From assembly GCF_900100265.1 (NCBI RefSeq), contig NZ_LT629696.1, forward strand, positions 2,418,001-2,482,000: a DNA stretch of 64,000 bases, in the 5' to 3' direction. This stretch comes from Leifsonia sp. 466MF (GTDB lineage Bacteria; Actinomycetota; Actinomycetes; Actinomycetales; Microbacteriaceae). Position numbers and translations under genes: made by a program. The notes below the pieces were generated by a model that was given only the letters and a program-made list of their open reading frames with translations, searched no databases and was not told where the DNA came from. This document shows positions 8,070 to 19,867 of this stretch, piece by piece (the first letter of the stretch is position 1; every line of letters begins with the position of its first letter).

Positions 8070-8665
8070 GCGACACGACGACGACCCCCGCCCGCTCCGC
8101 TCTCGTGGTCGGCGAGGACGGCATCGCCCGATGCTCCTGGTCGGCGAGCGACACGGAGTACCGCCGCTACCACGACGAGGAGTGGGGCACCCCGCAGCAC
8201 GACCCGCGAGCGCTCTACGAGAAGCTCTGCCTGGAAGGATTCCAGGCCGGCCTCTCGTGGATCACCATCCTGCGGCGACGGCCGGCCTTCCGCGAGGACT
8301 TCCTCGGCTTCGTCCCCGAGAAGGTCGCCGCCATGACGGAGGCCGACGTGCAGCGCCTGCTGCAGGACGAACGGATCATCCGTCACCGCGGCAAGATCGA
8401 GGCGACCATCTCGAACGCGCGCGCCGTGCTGCAGCTCGACGTGCCGCTCGAAGAACTCATGTGGAGCTTCGCCCCCGAGCCGCGTGCCGATCACCGACCA
8501 CGGGAATGGGGCGAGATCCCCGCCGTGACAGCCGAGTCGACCGCACTCAGCAAGGAACTCCGGCGCCGGGGCTTCCGATTCGTGGGCCCGACCACGATGT
8601 ACGCACTCATGCAGGCGACCGGGATGGTCGACGACCATTTCGAAGGCTGCTTCCGCGCGGCGTGA
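8066..8665 (+). CDS. tag: DNA-3-methyladenine glycosylase I
   Basis: 199 aa, matching TagI length. Conserved features: RCSW near the N-terminus (the Cys of the zinc snap), YHDEEWG, the substrate-pocket segment LEGFQAGLSWITILRRR, and the C-terminal FRFVGPTTMYALMQATGMVDDH with its DNA-contacting and zinc-ligand residues. It removes 3-methyladenine from DNA, starting base excision repair. It is translationally coupled to the alkyltransferase upstream by a 4-nt ATGA overlap, so both repair activities for alkylated DNA are made together. Confidence 0.95.
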   Translation: MSDTTTTPARSALVVGEDGIARCSWSASDTEYRRYHDEEWGTPQHDPRALYEKLCLEGFQAGLSWITILRRRPAFREDFLGFVPEKVAAMTEADVQRLLQDERIIRHRGKIEATISNARAVLQLDVPLEELMWSFAPEPRADHRPREWGEIPAVTAESTALSKELRRRGFRFVGPTTMYALMQATGMVDDHFEGCFRAA

Positions 8666-8985
8666 GCGATGCAGGCGCGGTCAAGGAACTCGAGAGAGGA
8701 CCGAGAGAGTCGGGCCGACGGCGGATATGGACTCCGACACCGGATTCTCGCTGGTGAGGGCGTACCGCTCGTGCCCGACCGCAGGCGGAATCTTGGTGCC
8801 TCACACTCCGGCGAAGGAAACGACGCATGGGGATGACGCGTCGGCCACCACACGTCGGCCCGACTTGTTGAGACAGTGACACACAACCAGTGCGCGCACG
8901 CCTCGGATCAGTTGATCCTCTCTCTTGGTTGTGAGCTTATCTCACTTTTCACTCCTGCACCACTGAAAGTTGGCCGGGAGTGTCG
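8666..8985. other. 320-bp gene-free gap between convergent tag and yaaA, with two small palindromes
   Basis: No convincing coding sequence is seen on either strand. The right half is less GC-rich than its surroundings and holds GGATCA-GT-TGATCC (8905-8918, perfect 6-bp arms) and GTGAG-CTTAT-CTCAC followed by TTTT (8931-8949). The second could act as a weak intrinsic terminator for tag. The rest is featureless to me. An unannotated small RNA cannot be excluded. Confidence 0.5.
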
Positions 8986-9795
8986 TCAGACCCGCAGCGC
9001 CGCCATGAGCTTGCCAGGAGCACCGCGCACCTCCGGGACGACGAGTTCCAGGTCGGCGGAGCCATCCCCCGCGGGCCGCAGCTCGTAGCCCTCGGCGCCC
9101 GCCCAGTCCAGAAGCGACGCGGTCGTCTCGAACCCCGCTCCCGCCTCGATCAGAGCGCGCGTCAGCAGCCCCTTCGCCTGCTTGTTGAAGTGGTTCAGCG
9201 CGCGGACATGGCCAGACTCGTCGCGAGCGAGCACGCGCACGTAGTGGGCGCCGTCGCGCTCGGGAAGCGGCGCCAGAGCGGCATAGCCCTCGGAGCGGAG
9301 ATCGAGCAGGAGGTCGTTCCGCTCCGCCAGAGCCGCGGCCCCTGCCTGCGACCACCGCTTCTTCAGCGACGCCGCGCCACGATGCAGCGACAGGCGCGAG
9401 TCGAACGACAGCCGGTACGCCGGCACCGGATCGCCCGCACCGACCAGACCGAGCAACGCCGACTGCACAGCGACCGTCTCTGCGGCGACCTCCCAGTCCG
9501 CAGAGGAGAGCGACTCGGCATCGAGGGCGTCGTACAGGACGCCCGTGTAACGCTCCAGCGCGCGCATGGTGGGAGCCGACGGGATGCCGCGGTTCCGCTC
9601 CACTTCGCCGGCCTGCTTGGGCCCCAGCTTGAGCGCGCGGATCGCCGCATCGCGGTCCGCGGCGAGCTCGACCACCGCATCCACCACCTCGCGGCGGACA
9701 GGGTTCAGTGAGGGGAAGCGCAACCGCTCCACGGCGAGCGGAGACCCCGCTCCCCCGTCCCTCTTCGTCTCGGAGGGCGGGAGCAGGATGAGCAC
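8986..9795 (-). CDS. yaaA: YaaA family peroxide-stress protein (DUF328)
   Basis: 269 aa. It opens with the signature MLILLPPSETKRDGG and carries the conserved GVLYDAL, FDSRLSLHRG, NHFNKQAKGLL and GYEL motifs of YaaA/DUF328. In E. coli YaaA lowers intracellular free iron and limits Fenton damage under hydrogen peroxide stress (family knowledge). It is the last gene of the ATP synthase transcription unit: its ATG lies 1 bp after the stop of the P-loop kinase gene. Confidence 0.93.
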   Translation of the reverse strand: MLILLPPSETKRDGGAGSPLAVERLRFPSLNPVRREVVDAVVELAADRDAAIRALKLGPKQAGEVERNRGIPSAPTMRALERYTGVLYDALDAESLSSADWEVAAETVAVQSALLGLVGAGDPVPAYRLSFDSRLSLHRGAASLKKRWSQAGAAALAERNDLLLDLRSEGYAALAPLPERDGAHYVRVLARDESGHVRALNHFNKQAKGLLTRALIEAGAGFETTASLLDWAGAEGYELRPAGDGSADLELVVPEVRGAPGKLMAALRV

Positions 9796-9796
9796 G

Positions 9797-10357
9797 CTAG
9801 CCCTCCACGAAGTTCAGTGCCGTATTGACGTTCTCGCCCAGCGGCGCCGCAGTGTCCAGAGTCACCCGGGGCAGCGTGCCGCACGCGCCGCGCCACTCGT
9901 CGTACTCGTCGGTGCTCTGCTCGACGGCGTACGCTGCGACCAGGCCGCTGCGCTTGCCCAGCCGCTCCTCGTGGAGCTCAGGGTCGGAGCACACCGTCTC
10001 GATCACGCGGAGCTTCACGTCGCACCGCTCCGCCAGATCGCGCCACTGCAGACGCGCCGGCTCCACGGCGTTGACGGCGTCGACGACGACCGAATGGCCC
10101 GAGAGCAGCACCTGCTCCGCCATGGTCTCTGCCACCAGATAGGCCGCGAGCCCGGTCGGCTGGTCGGAATCGATCCCCGCACGGATGATCGACGCCTCGA
10201 TCGGATCCACCGAGATCACCGTCGCGCCCATGCGCCCGGCCAGGATCTCCGCGATGGTGGACTTCCCGGAACCAGGAAGCCCCGCCATCGCCACCAGCAT
10301 CGGGACGCGGACGTCTCCGAACTGGCGCTCCAGCGGGGCTCCCTGCTGCCCGGACAT
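9797..10357 (-). CDS. P-loop kinase-like ATPase (AAA_33 type) coupled to atpC
   Basis: 186 aa. A Walker A motif, AGLPGSGKST, sits near residue 25; then come a Walker B-like VVVDAVN and a lid region (LHEERLGKRSG). This is the layout of small nucleotide, chloramphenicol or zeta-type kinases; the substrate is unknown. The start ATG (MSGQQGAP) lies 1 bp after the atpC stop. A longer GTG/ATG extension into atpC is possible but would overlap by over 60 bp. The 1-bp spacings on both sides imply cotranslation with atpC and yaaA. Confidence 0.8.
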   Translation of the reverse strand: MSGQQGAPLERQFGDVRVPMLVAMAGLPGSGKSTIAEILAGRMGATVISVDPIEASIIRAGIDSDQPTGLAAYLVAETMAEQVLLSGHSVVVDAVNAVEPARLQWRDLAERCDVKLRVIETVCSDPELHEERLGKRSGLVAAYAVEQSTDEYDEWRGACGTLPRVTLDTAAPLGENVNTALNFVEG

Positions 10358-10358
10358 G

Positions 10359-10619
10359 TCAGACCAGCTCGGCCTGACGGGCCACGATGGTGACCGTGTT
10401 GTTCTCGACGGAGAGGAAGCCGTCATCGGCGTTGGCCGTGATCGACTCGCCCCCGTTCAGGGTCACGCGCACCTCGCCCTGCGCGAGGATGGCCAGCAGC
10501 GGCTCGTGGCCGGGCAGGATACCGATCTGCCCTTCCACGGTGCGCGCGACGACCATGCTCGCCTCGCCCGACCACACTTCGTGGTCGGCGGCGACGACGC
10601 TGACGTTGAGGACAGCCAT
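10359..10619 (-). CDS. atpC: ATP synthase F1 epsilon subunit
   Basis: 86 aa: the N-terminal beta-sandwich only, lacking the C-terminal helical hairpin seen in longer homologues, as in other actinobacteria with short epsilon. Core motifs: VSVVAADHEVWSGEA and VEGQIGILPGHEPLLAIL. It links the F1 head to the c-ring rotor. The ATG is 2 bp downstream of the atpD stop, so translation is coupled. Confidence 0.96.
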   Translation of the reverse strand: MAVLNVSVVAADHEVWSGEASMVVARTVEGQIGILPGHEPLLAILAQGEVRVTLNGGESITANADDGFLSVENNTVTIVARQAELV

Positions 10620-10621
10620 TG

Positions 10622-13010
<2,389 letters not shown>

Positions 13011-13048
13011 GTCTCTCCTTGTTACCTAGTCTCTCAGGGCCTCAGCGC

Positions 13049-14686
13049 TCAGCGCCGGGCCTTGACGATGCGCTCCTGGTCGACCTCGTCCTCGTCGATG
13101 GCCTGGAACTCCTCGCGTCCGACCGAGGCGAGCGGCTTGCCCTCACCGGTCTGGAACTCGAGCTTGAACGCGTCCACCTCCGAGTCGAGCTTCGCGACCG
13201 TGTCGTCGTCGAGGACGTTGGTGTCGCGCAGTGTGTCGAGGATGTCGGTGTTCCGGCGCAGGTGGTCGAGCAGCTCGGCCTCGAAGCGCAGGACGTCCTC
13301 GACGGCGACCTCGTCCAGCTTTCCGTTGGTGCCGGCCCAGATCGAGACGACCTGCTCCTCCACCGGGAACGGCGAGTACTGCGGCTGCTTCAGCAGCTCC
13401 GTGAGGCGGGCGCCACGCGCCAGCTGACGGCGGCTCGCCGCGTCGAGGTCGGACGCGAACATCGCGAACGCCTCGAGCGAGCGGTACTGCGCCAGCTCGA
13501 GCTTGAGCGTGCCGGAGACCTTCTTGATGGACTTGACCTGCGCGTCGCCACCGACTCGCGAGACCGAGATGCCGACGTCGACCGCAGGGCGCTGGTTGGC
13601 GTTGAAGAGGTCGGACTGCAGGAAGATCTGGCCGTCGGTGATCGAGATCACGTTGGTCGGGATGTACGCCGAGACGTCGTTCGCCTTGGTCTCGATGATC
13701 GGCAGACCGGTCATCGAGCCGGCGCCCAGCTCGTCGGAGAGCTTGGCGCAGCGCTCCAGCAGGCGGGAGTGCAGGTAGAAGACGTCACCCGGGTAGGCCT
13801 CGCGTCCCGGCGGACGACGGAGCAGCAGCGACACGGCGCGGTACGCCTCGGCCTGCTTGGACAGGTCGTCGAAGACGATGAGGACGTGCTTGCCGCCGTA
13901 CATCCAGTGCTGGCCGATGGCCGAGCCGGTGTAGGGGGCGAGGTACTTGAAGCCGGCCGGGTCGGAGGCGGGGGCCGCGACGATGGTGGTGTACTCCATC
14001 GCGCCGGCGTCCTCGAGCGCGCCCTTCACCGAGGCGATGGTCGAGCCCTTCTGGCCGATCGCGACGTAGATGCAGCGGACCTGCTTGTTGACGTCGCCCG
14101 ACTCCCAGTTGGCCTTCTGGTTGATGATCGTGTCGATGGCGATGGCCGTCTTGCCGGTCTGGCGGTCGCCGATGATCAGCTGGCGCTGTCCGCGGCCGAC
14201 CGGGATCATCGCGTCGATGGCCTTGATGCCGGTCTGCAGCGGCTCGTGCACCGACTTGCGCTGCATGACGCCGGGCGCCTGGAGCTCGAGCTCGCGGCGG
14301 CCCTCGCTGGCGATCTCGCCGAGACCGTCGATCGGGTTGCCGAGCGGGTCGACGACGCGGCCGAGGTAGCCGTCGCCGACGGGGACGGAGAGGACCTCGC
14401 CGGTGCGGGTCACCTCCATGCCCTCGACGATGTGGTCGAACTCGCCGAGCACGACGACACCGACCTCGTTCTCGTCGAGGTTCTGAGCGAGGCCCAGCGT
14501 GCCGTCCGCGAAGCGGATGAGCTCGTTGGCCATCACGCTCGGGAGACCCTCGACGTGCGCGATGCCGTCGGAGGCGTCGAGGACGTGGCCGATCTCGGTC
14601 GCCTGTGCGGACGCCGGCTCGTACGTGTTGACGAAGTCCTTGAGCGCGTCGCGGATGTCGTCGGGGCTGATCTGTGTGTCTGCCAT
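13049..14686 (-). CDS. atpA: ATP synthase F1 alpha subunit
   Basis: 545 aa, with the slightly long C-terminus common in actinobacteria. P-loop GDRQTGKTA (near 170), the regulatory-site motif, and the arginine-finger segment [11 protein letters not shown] are visible. It forms the non-catalytic nucleotide sites. The start ATG ([15 protein letters not shown]) agrees with the family; the open frame extends further upstream, but that part overlaps atpH and is unlike any alpha subunit. Confidence 0.98.
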   Translation of the reverse strand: MADTQISPDDIRDALKDFVNTYEPASAQATEIGHVLDASDGIAHVEGLPSVMANELIRFADGTLGLAQNLDENEVGVVVLGEFDHIVEGMEVTRTGEVLSVPVGDGYLGRVVDPLGNPIDGLGEIASEGRRELELQAPGVMQRKSVHEPLQTGIKAIDAMIPVGRGQRQLIIGDRQTGKTAIAIDTIINQKANWESGDVNKQVRCIYVAIGQKGSTIASVKGALEDAGAMEYTTIVAAPASDPAGFKYLAPYTGSAIGQHWMYGGKHVLIVFDDLSKQAEAYRAVSLLLRRPPGREAYPGDVFYLHSRLLERCAKLSDELGAGSMTGLPIIETKANDVSAYIPTNVISITDGQIFLQSDLFNANQRPAVDVGISVSRVGGDAQVKSIKKVSGTLKLELAQYRSLEAFAMFASDLDAASRRQLARGARLTELLKQPQYSPFPVEEQVVSIWAGTNGKLDEVAVEDVLRFEAELLDHLRRNTDILDTLRDTNVLDDDTVAKLDSEVDAFKLEFQTGEGKPLASVGREEFQAIDEDEVDQERIVKARR

Positions 14687-14708
14687 AGTGATTCCTATCT
14701 TGAGGCGG

Positions 14709-15500
14709 TCAGCCCGCCAGCTGAAGCCGGAGTTCGGCCAGACGCGACGCGATGCTTCCATCGATGACGTCGTCACCGATCTGCACGCGCAATCCGCCGA
14801 TGATCGAGGGGTCGACGACCTGGTTGATCCTGAGGTCGCCGTAGGAGGCGCTGAGCACCGTGCGCAGGCGCTCGGCCTGGGCCTCGGGAAGCGCGGACGC
14901 GGCGTAGACCGTCGCGATGGTCTGCCCGGACTGGGCGGCCACCATGCGCGCGGCCGCACGGAGCGACTCGCGGACGCTGCGGCCGCGGGGCTGGGCGACG
15001 AGCTGGCGCACGATGGCGACGGTCTCCTTCGACGCTTTTCCGCCGAGCAGGCGCTCGACCAGCGCGACCTTGGAGTCGGCCGAGGCGAGCTTGCTGCGCA
15101 GCGCGAGCTCGAGGCTCGCGTCGGAGGTCACGGCGCCTCCGAAGGTCAGCAGCTCGGCGACGATGTCGACGTTCCGGGGCGCGGAGCCGGCGATCGCACG
15201 GATCCCGAGCTCCTCGATCGCCCCGAGCAGGTCGTCGTGCGACGACCAGCGCTGAGCGGCGATCACGGTGAGCAGCTCGACGGCCGGAGCCGACAGCGAG
15301 GCGAAGACGCGCTTCACGAGCACCGTCTTGCCCTCCGCCGGGACCGTCGGGTCGCCGAGGACCGCCCGCAGCTGGGCCGAGTCGGCGACGACTCGCCCTG
15401 CGCTGAACAGGTCCTCAGCCGTCGCCAGATCGGCCTGGGACCCCAGGTCGGCCAGAGCCGAGACGGAGTTGGCCAATGCTTCTCTGGTGGCGCTTCCCAT
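14709..15500 (-). CDS. atpH: ATP synthase F1 delta subunit
   Basis: 263 aa, longer than the roughly 180 aa of E. coli delta but normal for actinobacteria. The C-terminal signature [21 protein letters not shown] is visible in parts ([17 protein letters not shown]). It belongs to the peripheral stalk that holds F1 to the b subunits. Its ATG overlaps the atpF stop by one base (TGATG). Confidence 0.96.
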   Translation of the reverse strand: MGSATREALANSVSALADLGSQADLATAEDLFSAGRVVADSAQLRAVLGDPTVPAEGKTVLVKRVFASLSAPAVELLTVIAAQRWSSHDDLLGAIEELGIRAIAGSAPRNVDIVAELLTFGGAVTSDASLELALRSKLASADSKVALVERLLGGKASKETVAIVRQLVAQPRGRSVRESLRAAARMVAAQSGQTIATVYAASALPEAQAERLRTVLSASYGDLRINQVVDPSIIGGLRVQIGDDVIDGSIASRLAELRLQLAG

Positions 15501-16072
15501 CAGTTGCCCGATCCTGCCTTCTGGTCGGCCTGAGCCTTCTCGTCGGCCTCGAGGTCCGCCAGGAAGCGGTCCACGATCGCCTGTGCGCGCTTGTCCTCAT
15601 CGAGGGCCTCACGCACGACGGTCGACGCGAGGTCGATCGCCAGCGAGCCCACCTCGCCGCGCAGCTGGACGAGCGCCGTCTGGCGCTCCGCCTCGAGCTG
15701 CGCCTGCGCCTGGGCGGTCACACGCGCGGCCTCCGTGGCAGCGGCCTCGCGGGCCTCTGCGACGATCTTCTGACCGTCGGCACGGGCGGTCTCACGGATC
15801 TTGCCCGCCTCCGCACGCGCCTCGGCGAGCTGGGCGGTGTACTCCTCCAGCAGGGCCTCGGCCTTGCGCTGCGCCTCGTCGGCCTTCTCGATGTTGCCCT
15901 CGATCGCCTCTGCGCGCTCATCCAGCAGCTTCTTCATGCGCGGAAGCACGAGCTTCCAGAAGAAGAACAGGATGATCAGGAAGCAGAGAAGCGCGCCGAT
16001 GATGTCCGGCCACTCCGGGATCAGCGGGTTGTGCGACCCCTCTGAGGCTGCGATCACCACACTCTTGAGCAT
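15500..16072 (-). CDS. atpF: ATP synthase Fo b subunit
   Basis: 190 aa. One N-terminal membrane helix (about 25-45, IIGALLCFLIILFFFW) is followed by a long charged, Ala-rich coiled coil typical of the peripheral stalk. There is a single b gene; no b-prime or b-delta fusion is present, unlike mycobacteria. One-base TGATG overlap with atpH. Confidence 0.97.
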   Translation of the reverse strand: MLKSVVIAASEGSHNPLIPEWPDIIGALLCFLIILFFFWKLVLPRMKKLLDERAEAIEGNIEKADEAQRKAEALLEEYTAQLAEARAEAGKIRETARADGQKIVAEAREAAATEAARVTAQAQAQLEAERQTALVQLRGEVGSLAIDLASTVVREALDEDKRAQAIVDRFLADLEADEKAQADQKAGSGN

Positions 16073-16100
16073 GGTTCCTCCTTACTGAGGGAAAAGAGGA

Positions 16101-16373
<273 letters not shown>

Positions 16374-17249
16374 TTAGTGTTCCTCGGCGACTGCCAGCTG
16401 GATGTAGACAGCTGTGAGCAGTGCGAAGACGTAGGCCTGCAGGACTGCGACCAGGATCTCGAAGACGGTGAATGCGAAGCCGAAGGCGAAGGTGCCGACG
16501 CCGAACAGCGACCACCAGCCGCCCGCCGTGAAGAAGAAGAACTCCGTGGCGAGGAAGAACAGGACGAGCAGGAGGTGCCCGACGACCATGTTCATCAGGA
16601 GTCGCAGCGTCAGGGTGATCGGACGCAGGATGAAGGTCGAGACGAACTCGATCGGCGTCACGATGATGTAGAGGAACCACGGAACGCCGGGCGGGAAGAG
16701 CGCGTTCTTGAAGAAGTTCTTCGGGCTCTTCTTGACGCCCGCGTAGATGAAGGCGATGTACGCGACGATCGCGAGCAGCAGCGGCACGGCGATGACCGAG
16801 GTGCCGGCGATGTTGAGGAACGGGATGATGCCGGTGATGTTGAAGAACAGCACCATGAAGAAGATGGTGGTCAGCAGCGGCAGGAACCGGCGGCCGTCCT
16901 TCTTGCCGAGCAGGTCTTCCGCGATGTTGACGCGCACGAAGTCGAGACCCATCTCGACGACCGACTGGAAGCGGCCGGGGATGAGGCGCATCCGGCGGGT
17001 GCCGAGCCAGAAGATGAGGATCAGCGCGATGGTCGCGAGAGCGCGGACCACGAAGATGCGGTTGAACTCGAGGTCACCGATCGTGAACAGGGTCGGGGGG
17101 AAGAACTCGTTGATCGAGGGACCCTGGAAGCTTCCATCATCGGAGCTTGCGGCCTGGACCAGCAGGTTCACAGCGTTAGCTAACAGCGCTATCTCCTGTT
17201 TCGGGGCGTCGAGCTGAAACAGCTCTCGCGACGACGAACGGTGGGACAC
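16374..17249 (-). CDS. atpB: ATP synthase Fo a subunit (start codon uncertain)
   Basis: Membrane stator channel of Fo. C-terminal hydrophobic helices contain the essential Arg in PITLTLRLLMNMVVGH and the last-helix pattern LQAYVFALLTAVYI. The GTG at 17249 gives 291 aa but has no good Shine-Dalgarno and adds about 20 polar residues not expected in the family. A clear AGGAG lies 6 nt before an in-frame CTG at 17186 (270 aa), and a GTG at 17171 gives 266 aa; either is closer to the usual length. The coordinates given are the longest form. First gene of the atpBEFHAGDC block. Confidence 0.93.
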   Translation of the reverse strand: MSHRSSSRELFQLDAPKQEIALLANAVNLLVQAASSDDGSFQGPSINEFFPPTLFTIGDLEFNRIFVVRALATIALILIFWLGTRRMRLIPGRFQSVVEMGLDFVRVNIAEDLLGKKDGRRFLPLLTTIFFMVLFFNITGIIPFLNIAGTSVIAVPLLLAIVAYIAFIYAGVKKSPKNFFKNALFPPGVPWFLYIIVTPIEFVSTFILRPITLTLRLLMNMVVGHLLLVLFFLATEFFFFTAGGWWSLFGVGTFAFGFAFTVFEILVAVLQAYVFALLTAVYIQLAVAEEH

Positions 17250-17309
17250 CCTGCACTTCTCGCGACCTCAGAGTTTCTCGGGCGCGAACGGGGTGGGGGA
17301 TCGCTCATA

Positions 17310-17315
17310 ACTCTA
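17310..17315 (-). promoter_or_regulatory. Candidate promoter of the atp operon
   Basis: TAGAGT on the minus strand lies about 60 nt ahead of the longest atpB start, in an AT-rich patch between the atpI-like gene and atpB. It sits within a small palindrome, AACTCT-ACA-AGAGTT (17309-17323). A TTCGTT 18 bp upstream is a poor -35 candidate. Confidence 0.4.
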
Positions 17316-17350
17316 CAAGAGTTTTCAGCCCATAACGAATTGGATACAGG

Positions 17351-17845
17351 TCAGCGCTTCTCCCCCGGCAGCGTCACGTCGCTGACGTAGGGAACGCGGG
17401 AGCGGAAGACCACGATCATGTCCACCACGAGCGATCCGATCACCCCGGCGATCAGGCTGAGGAAGAGCACGACGGGGTTGATCCAGGGCTGGTCGCGCAG
17501 CAGGATCGCGAGCACCAGGAACAGCACGAACTTGACGATCCAGCCGCCCAGGACGATGCCGAAGAACAGGCCAACGAAGAGGTCGGTGCCGATGAAACGG
17601 TTGGCGATCAGGATGCTGAGCGCCGTGATCGACAGGAACACCGCCGCCATCGCGGTGCCGATCAGCGCGCTGGTGACGCCGACCCATCCGGCGAACAGAC
17701 CGCCGAGCAGCATCCCCACGACGGCGATCACCGCGGCCAGGATCAGGCCGTACTTCAGCACGTCCCTCAGCACGGGCGTCGAGGTGGGCTGGGCGGGCGG
17801 CTGGGCCGGCCGCGGGGCGGCGGCTCCGTCCTGCTGGTCGGTCAT
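17351..17845 (-). CDS. Small membrane protein in the AtpI position
   Basis: 164 aa: a Pro/Ala/Gln-rich cytoplasmic N-terminus (about 1-25), then four hydrophobic segments. Position between the wecA-like gene and atpB is that of AtpI in actinobacteria (Rv1303-like), a family thought to help c-ring assembly or cation handling. Sequence similarity to E. coli AtpI is not obvious by eye, so the name rests mainly on context. The start overlaps the wecA-like stop (ATGA). Confidence 0.75.
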   Translation of the reverse strand: MTDQQDGAAAPRPAQPPAQPTSTPVLRDVLKYGLILAAVIAVVGMLLGGLFAGWVGVTSALIGTAMAAVFLSITALSILIANRFIGTDLFVGLFFGIVLGGWIVKFVLFLVLAILLRDQPWINPVVLFLSLIAGVIGSLVVDMIVVFRSRVPYVSDVTLPGEKR

Positions 17846-19101
17846 CGGGTCTCCTCGGTCAGAGCGGTCGGGGATGTCGGGGATGCGGGCGTGGCCGGCG
17901 TGCTCTCGCTCGCCGCATCCAGCTGGTCGAAGCGCGCGGTCTCCGCTGCCTCGCGGCTGCCCGCCGGTGCGAGCTCGGCGACGGCCTCGTTCGCCTTCCT
18001 GCGGCTCAGCGGAGCGAGCGTGAACGCGGTGCAGACCACGAGCCCGATCGCGACGAAGACGATCGCCATCCAATACGGGTCGAAGAAGAACAGCAGGCAG
18101 CCGATCGACAGCACGGCGGTCCACGCATAGAAGATGAGCACCGCGTGGAGGTGGGTGTGACCCATGTCGAGCAGTCGGTGGTGCAGGTGCTTGCGGTCGG
18201 CGCTGAACGGCGACTTGCCCGCGCGCAGGCGGCGGATGACCGCGAGCCCGAAGTCGAGCAGCGGGATGATGAGCACCGCGAACGGCAGGATGATCGGGAT
18301 GAACGCCGGGACGAGCGACGACCGGCCGAGCGTCTGCAGGTCCTGCGGGTTGATCGTCCCCGTCACCGAGATCGCCGAGGTCGCCATGAGCAGGCCGATC
18401 AGCAGCGCGCCCGCATCTCCCATGAACATCTTCGCGGGGTGCCAGTTGAGCGGCAGGAACCCGGCGCAGGCGCCGACCAGGATCGCGGCGATCACGCCGG
18501 CGAGGCTGAAGTAGTTCTGCGGGCTGATCTCGCGCTGGAGGAGGTAGGTGTAGACGAGGAAGGTGCCGTTCGCGATCAGCGCGACGCCCGCGACCAACCC
18601 GTCCAGGCCGTCGATGAAGTTGATCGCGTTCATCACCAGCACGATGGCGAACAGCGTGATGATGATCGACATGACCGGCGAACCGACGGTGAGGCCGCCG
18701 ATCGGCAGCGAATAGATCTGCACGCCCAGCCAGGCGACGAGGCCGGCGGCCACGAACTGCCCGGCCAGCTTCGTCATCCAGTCGAGATCCCAGATGTCGT
18801 CGGCGACGCCGATCACGACGATGAGCAGGGAGGCCCCCAGGATCGCGAGGATCGGCCCCTGGTCGGAGAAGATCAGCGTCAGCACGCCGAACTGGCTCGA
18901 CAGCAGCCACGAGACGCCGAACGCGACCAGGATGCCGAGGAACATCGCGACGCCGCCGAGGCGGGGCGTCGGCCGGGTGTGCACGTCGCGAGCCCGGATC
19001 TTCGGGTACAGGCGGTACCGCATCGCCAGCTTGTAGACGACGAACGACATCCCGAACGTGATGACGGCCGAGATCAGTGCGAGGGCGAGGAGGAGGGTCA
19101 C
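17842..19101 (-). CDS. Polyprenyl-phosphate sugar-1-phosphate transferase (MraY/WecA/TagO family)
   Basis: 419 aa, about ten membrane helices. Family motifs: RLGGVAMFLG, DDIWDLDW (Mg-binding Asp pair), NAINFIDGLDGL, FMGDAGALLIG and the HLHHRLLDMGH histidine motif near 330. The enzyme moves a sugar-1-phosphate (commonly GlcNAc-1-P) from UDP onto decaprenyl phosphate, the first step of a cell-wall glycopolymer or arabinogalactan-type linker. The last 60 residues are a Thr/Ala/Pro-rich cytoplasmic tail. ATGA overlaps join it to ywlC upstream and the AtpI-like gene downstream. Confidence 0.93.
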   Translation of the reverse strand: MTLLLALALISAVITFGMSFVVYKLAMRYRLYPKIRARDVHTRPTPRLGGVAMFLGILVAFGVSWLLSSQFGVLTLIFSDQGPILAILGASLLIVVIGVADDIWDLDWMTKLAGQFVAAGLVAWLGVQIYSLPIGGLTVGSPVMSIIITLFAIVLVMNAINFIDGLDGLVAGVALIANGTFLVYTYLLQREISPQNYFSLAGVIAAILVGACAGFLPLNWHPAKMFMGDAGALLIGLLMATSAISVTGTINPQDLQTLGRSSLVPAFIPIILPFAVLIIPLLDFGLAVIRRLRAGKSPFSADRKHLHHRLLDMGHTHLHAVLIFYAWTAVLSIGCLLFFFDPYWMAIVFVAIGLVVCTAFTLAPLSRRKANEAVAELAPAGSREAAETARFDQLDAASESTPATPASPTSPTALTEETR

Positions 19102-19808
19102 GGGGCGGCGTCCGCAGCGGCCGCCGGCTCGTCCAGGGCGTCGCCGACGACCTCGCGCAGCTGATCGACCGAGATGACGCCGTGGCGCAGGATGCGCAGT
19201 CCGCCCACACCTGCGGCCAGAGCGGTCGCATCCACGATCGTCGACGAGGAGTCCTTGCCCTCGACGTGCTCGTAGTCGGAACCGGCCTCTCCCCCGTCGA
19301 GGTAGACGGAGATGGAGTCGCCCAGCATGGCCTCGGCCTCTGCGGCGGTACGGGCGGCCGGGCGGCCGGTCAGGTTCGCGGACGACACGGCGAGCGGACC
19401 GGTCTCGGACAGCAGCTCGAGCGCGATCGTGTCCTTCGGCATGCGGAGGGCGACCGTGCCCTTCGTCTCGCCGAGATCCCAGACCAGCGACGGCGACGCG
19501 GGCAGGACGATCGTGAGGCCGCCTGGCCAGAAGGCCTTCACCAGCGCATCCACCTCGTCCGGCACCCGCTCGGCGAGGGCGGCGAGCGTCGGGATGCCGG
19601 GGACCAGCACCGGGGGCGGCGACTGGCGGCCGCGTCCCTTCGCGTCGAGCAGGCGCTGCACGGCGGCAGGGCTGAAGGCGTCCGCAGCCACCCCGTACAC
19701 CGTGTCGGTGGGGATGACGACGAGTTCGCCGCGCCCGATCGCGGCCCGTGCGAGGCGCATGCCGGTGAGCAGCTCGGAGTCAACGGAGCAGTCGTAGATG
19801 GAGGCCAT
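19098..19808 (-). CDS. ywlC: Threonylcarbamoyl-AMP synthase (Sua5/YwlC/YrdC family)
   Basis: 236 aa. YrdC-domain motifs: PTDTVYGVAADAF, a lysine-bearing KGRGRQSPPPVLV, FWPGGLTIVL, VALRMPKD and the SSANLTGRP nucleotide-binding loop. It makes threonylcarbamoyl-AMP for the t6A37 tRNA modification. The C-terminus is short, so it is the YwlC rather than the two-domain Sua5 form. Normally directly downstream of prmC; here prmC is 5.4 kb away on the other strand. TATCAT lies 9 nt before the ATG, with no Shine-Dalgarno. Confidence 0.95.
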   Translation of the reverse strand: MASIYDCSVDSELLTGMRLARAAIGRGELVVIPTDTVYGVAADAFSPAAVQRLLDAKGRGRQSPPPVLVPGIPTLAALAERVPDEVDALVKAFWPGGLTIVLPASPSLVWDLGETKGTVALRMPKDTIALELLSETGPLAVSSANLTGRPAARTAAEAEAMLGDSISVYLDGGEAGSDYEHVEGKDSSSTIVDATALAAGVGGLRILRHGVISVDQLREVVGDALDEPAAAADAAP

Positions 19809-19867
19809 GACGGCTCAATGATAGCCGGGGCGCGGAAGCCCAGACTGGGAGGACGATACTGGAGGGG

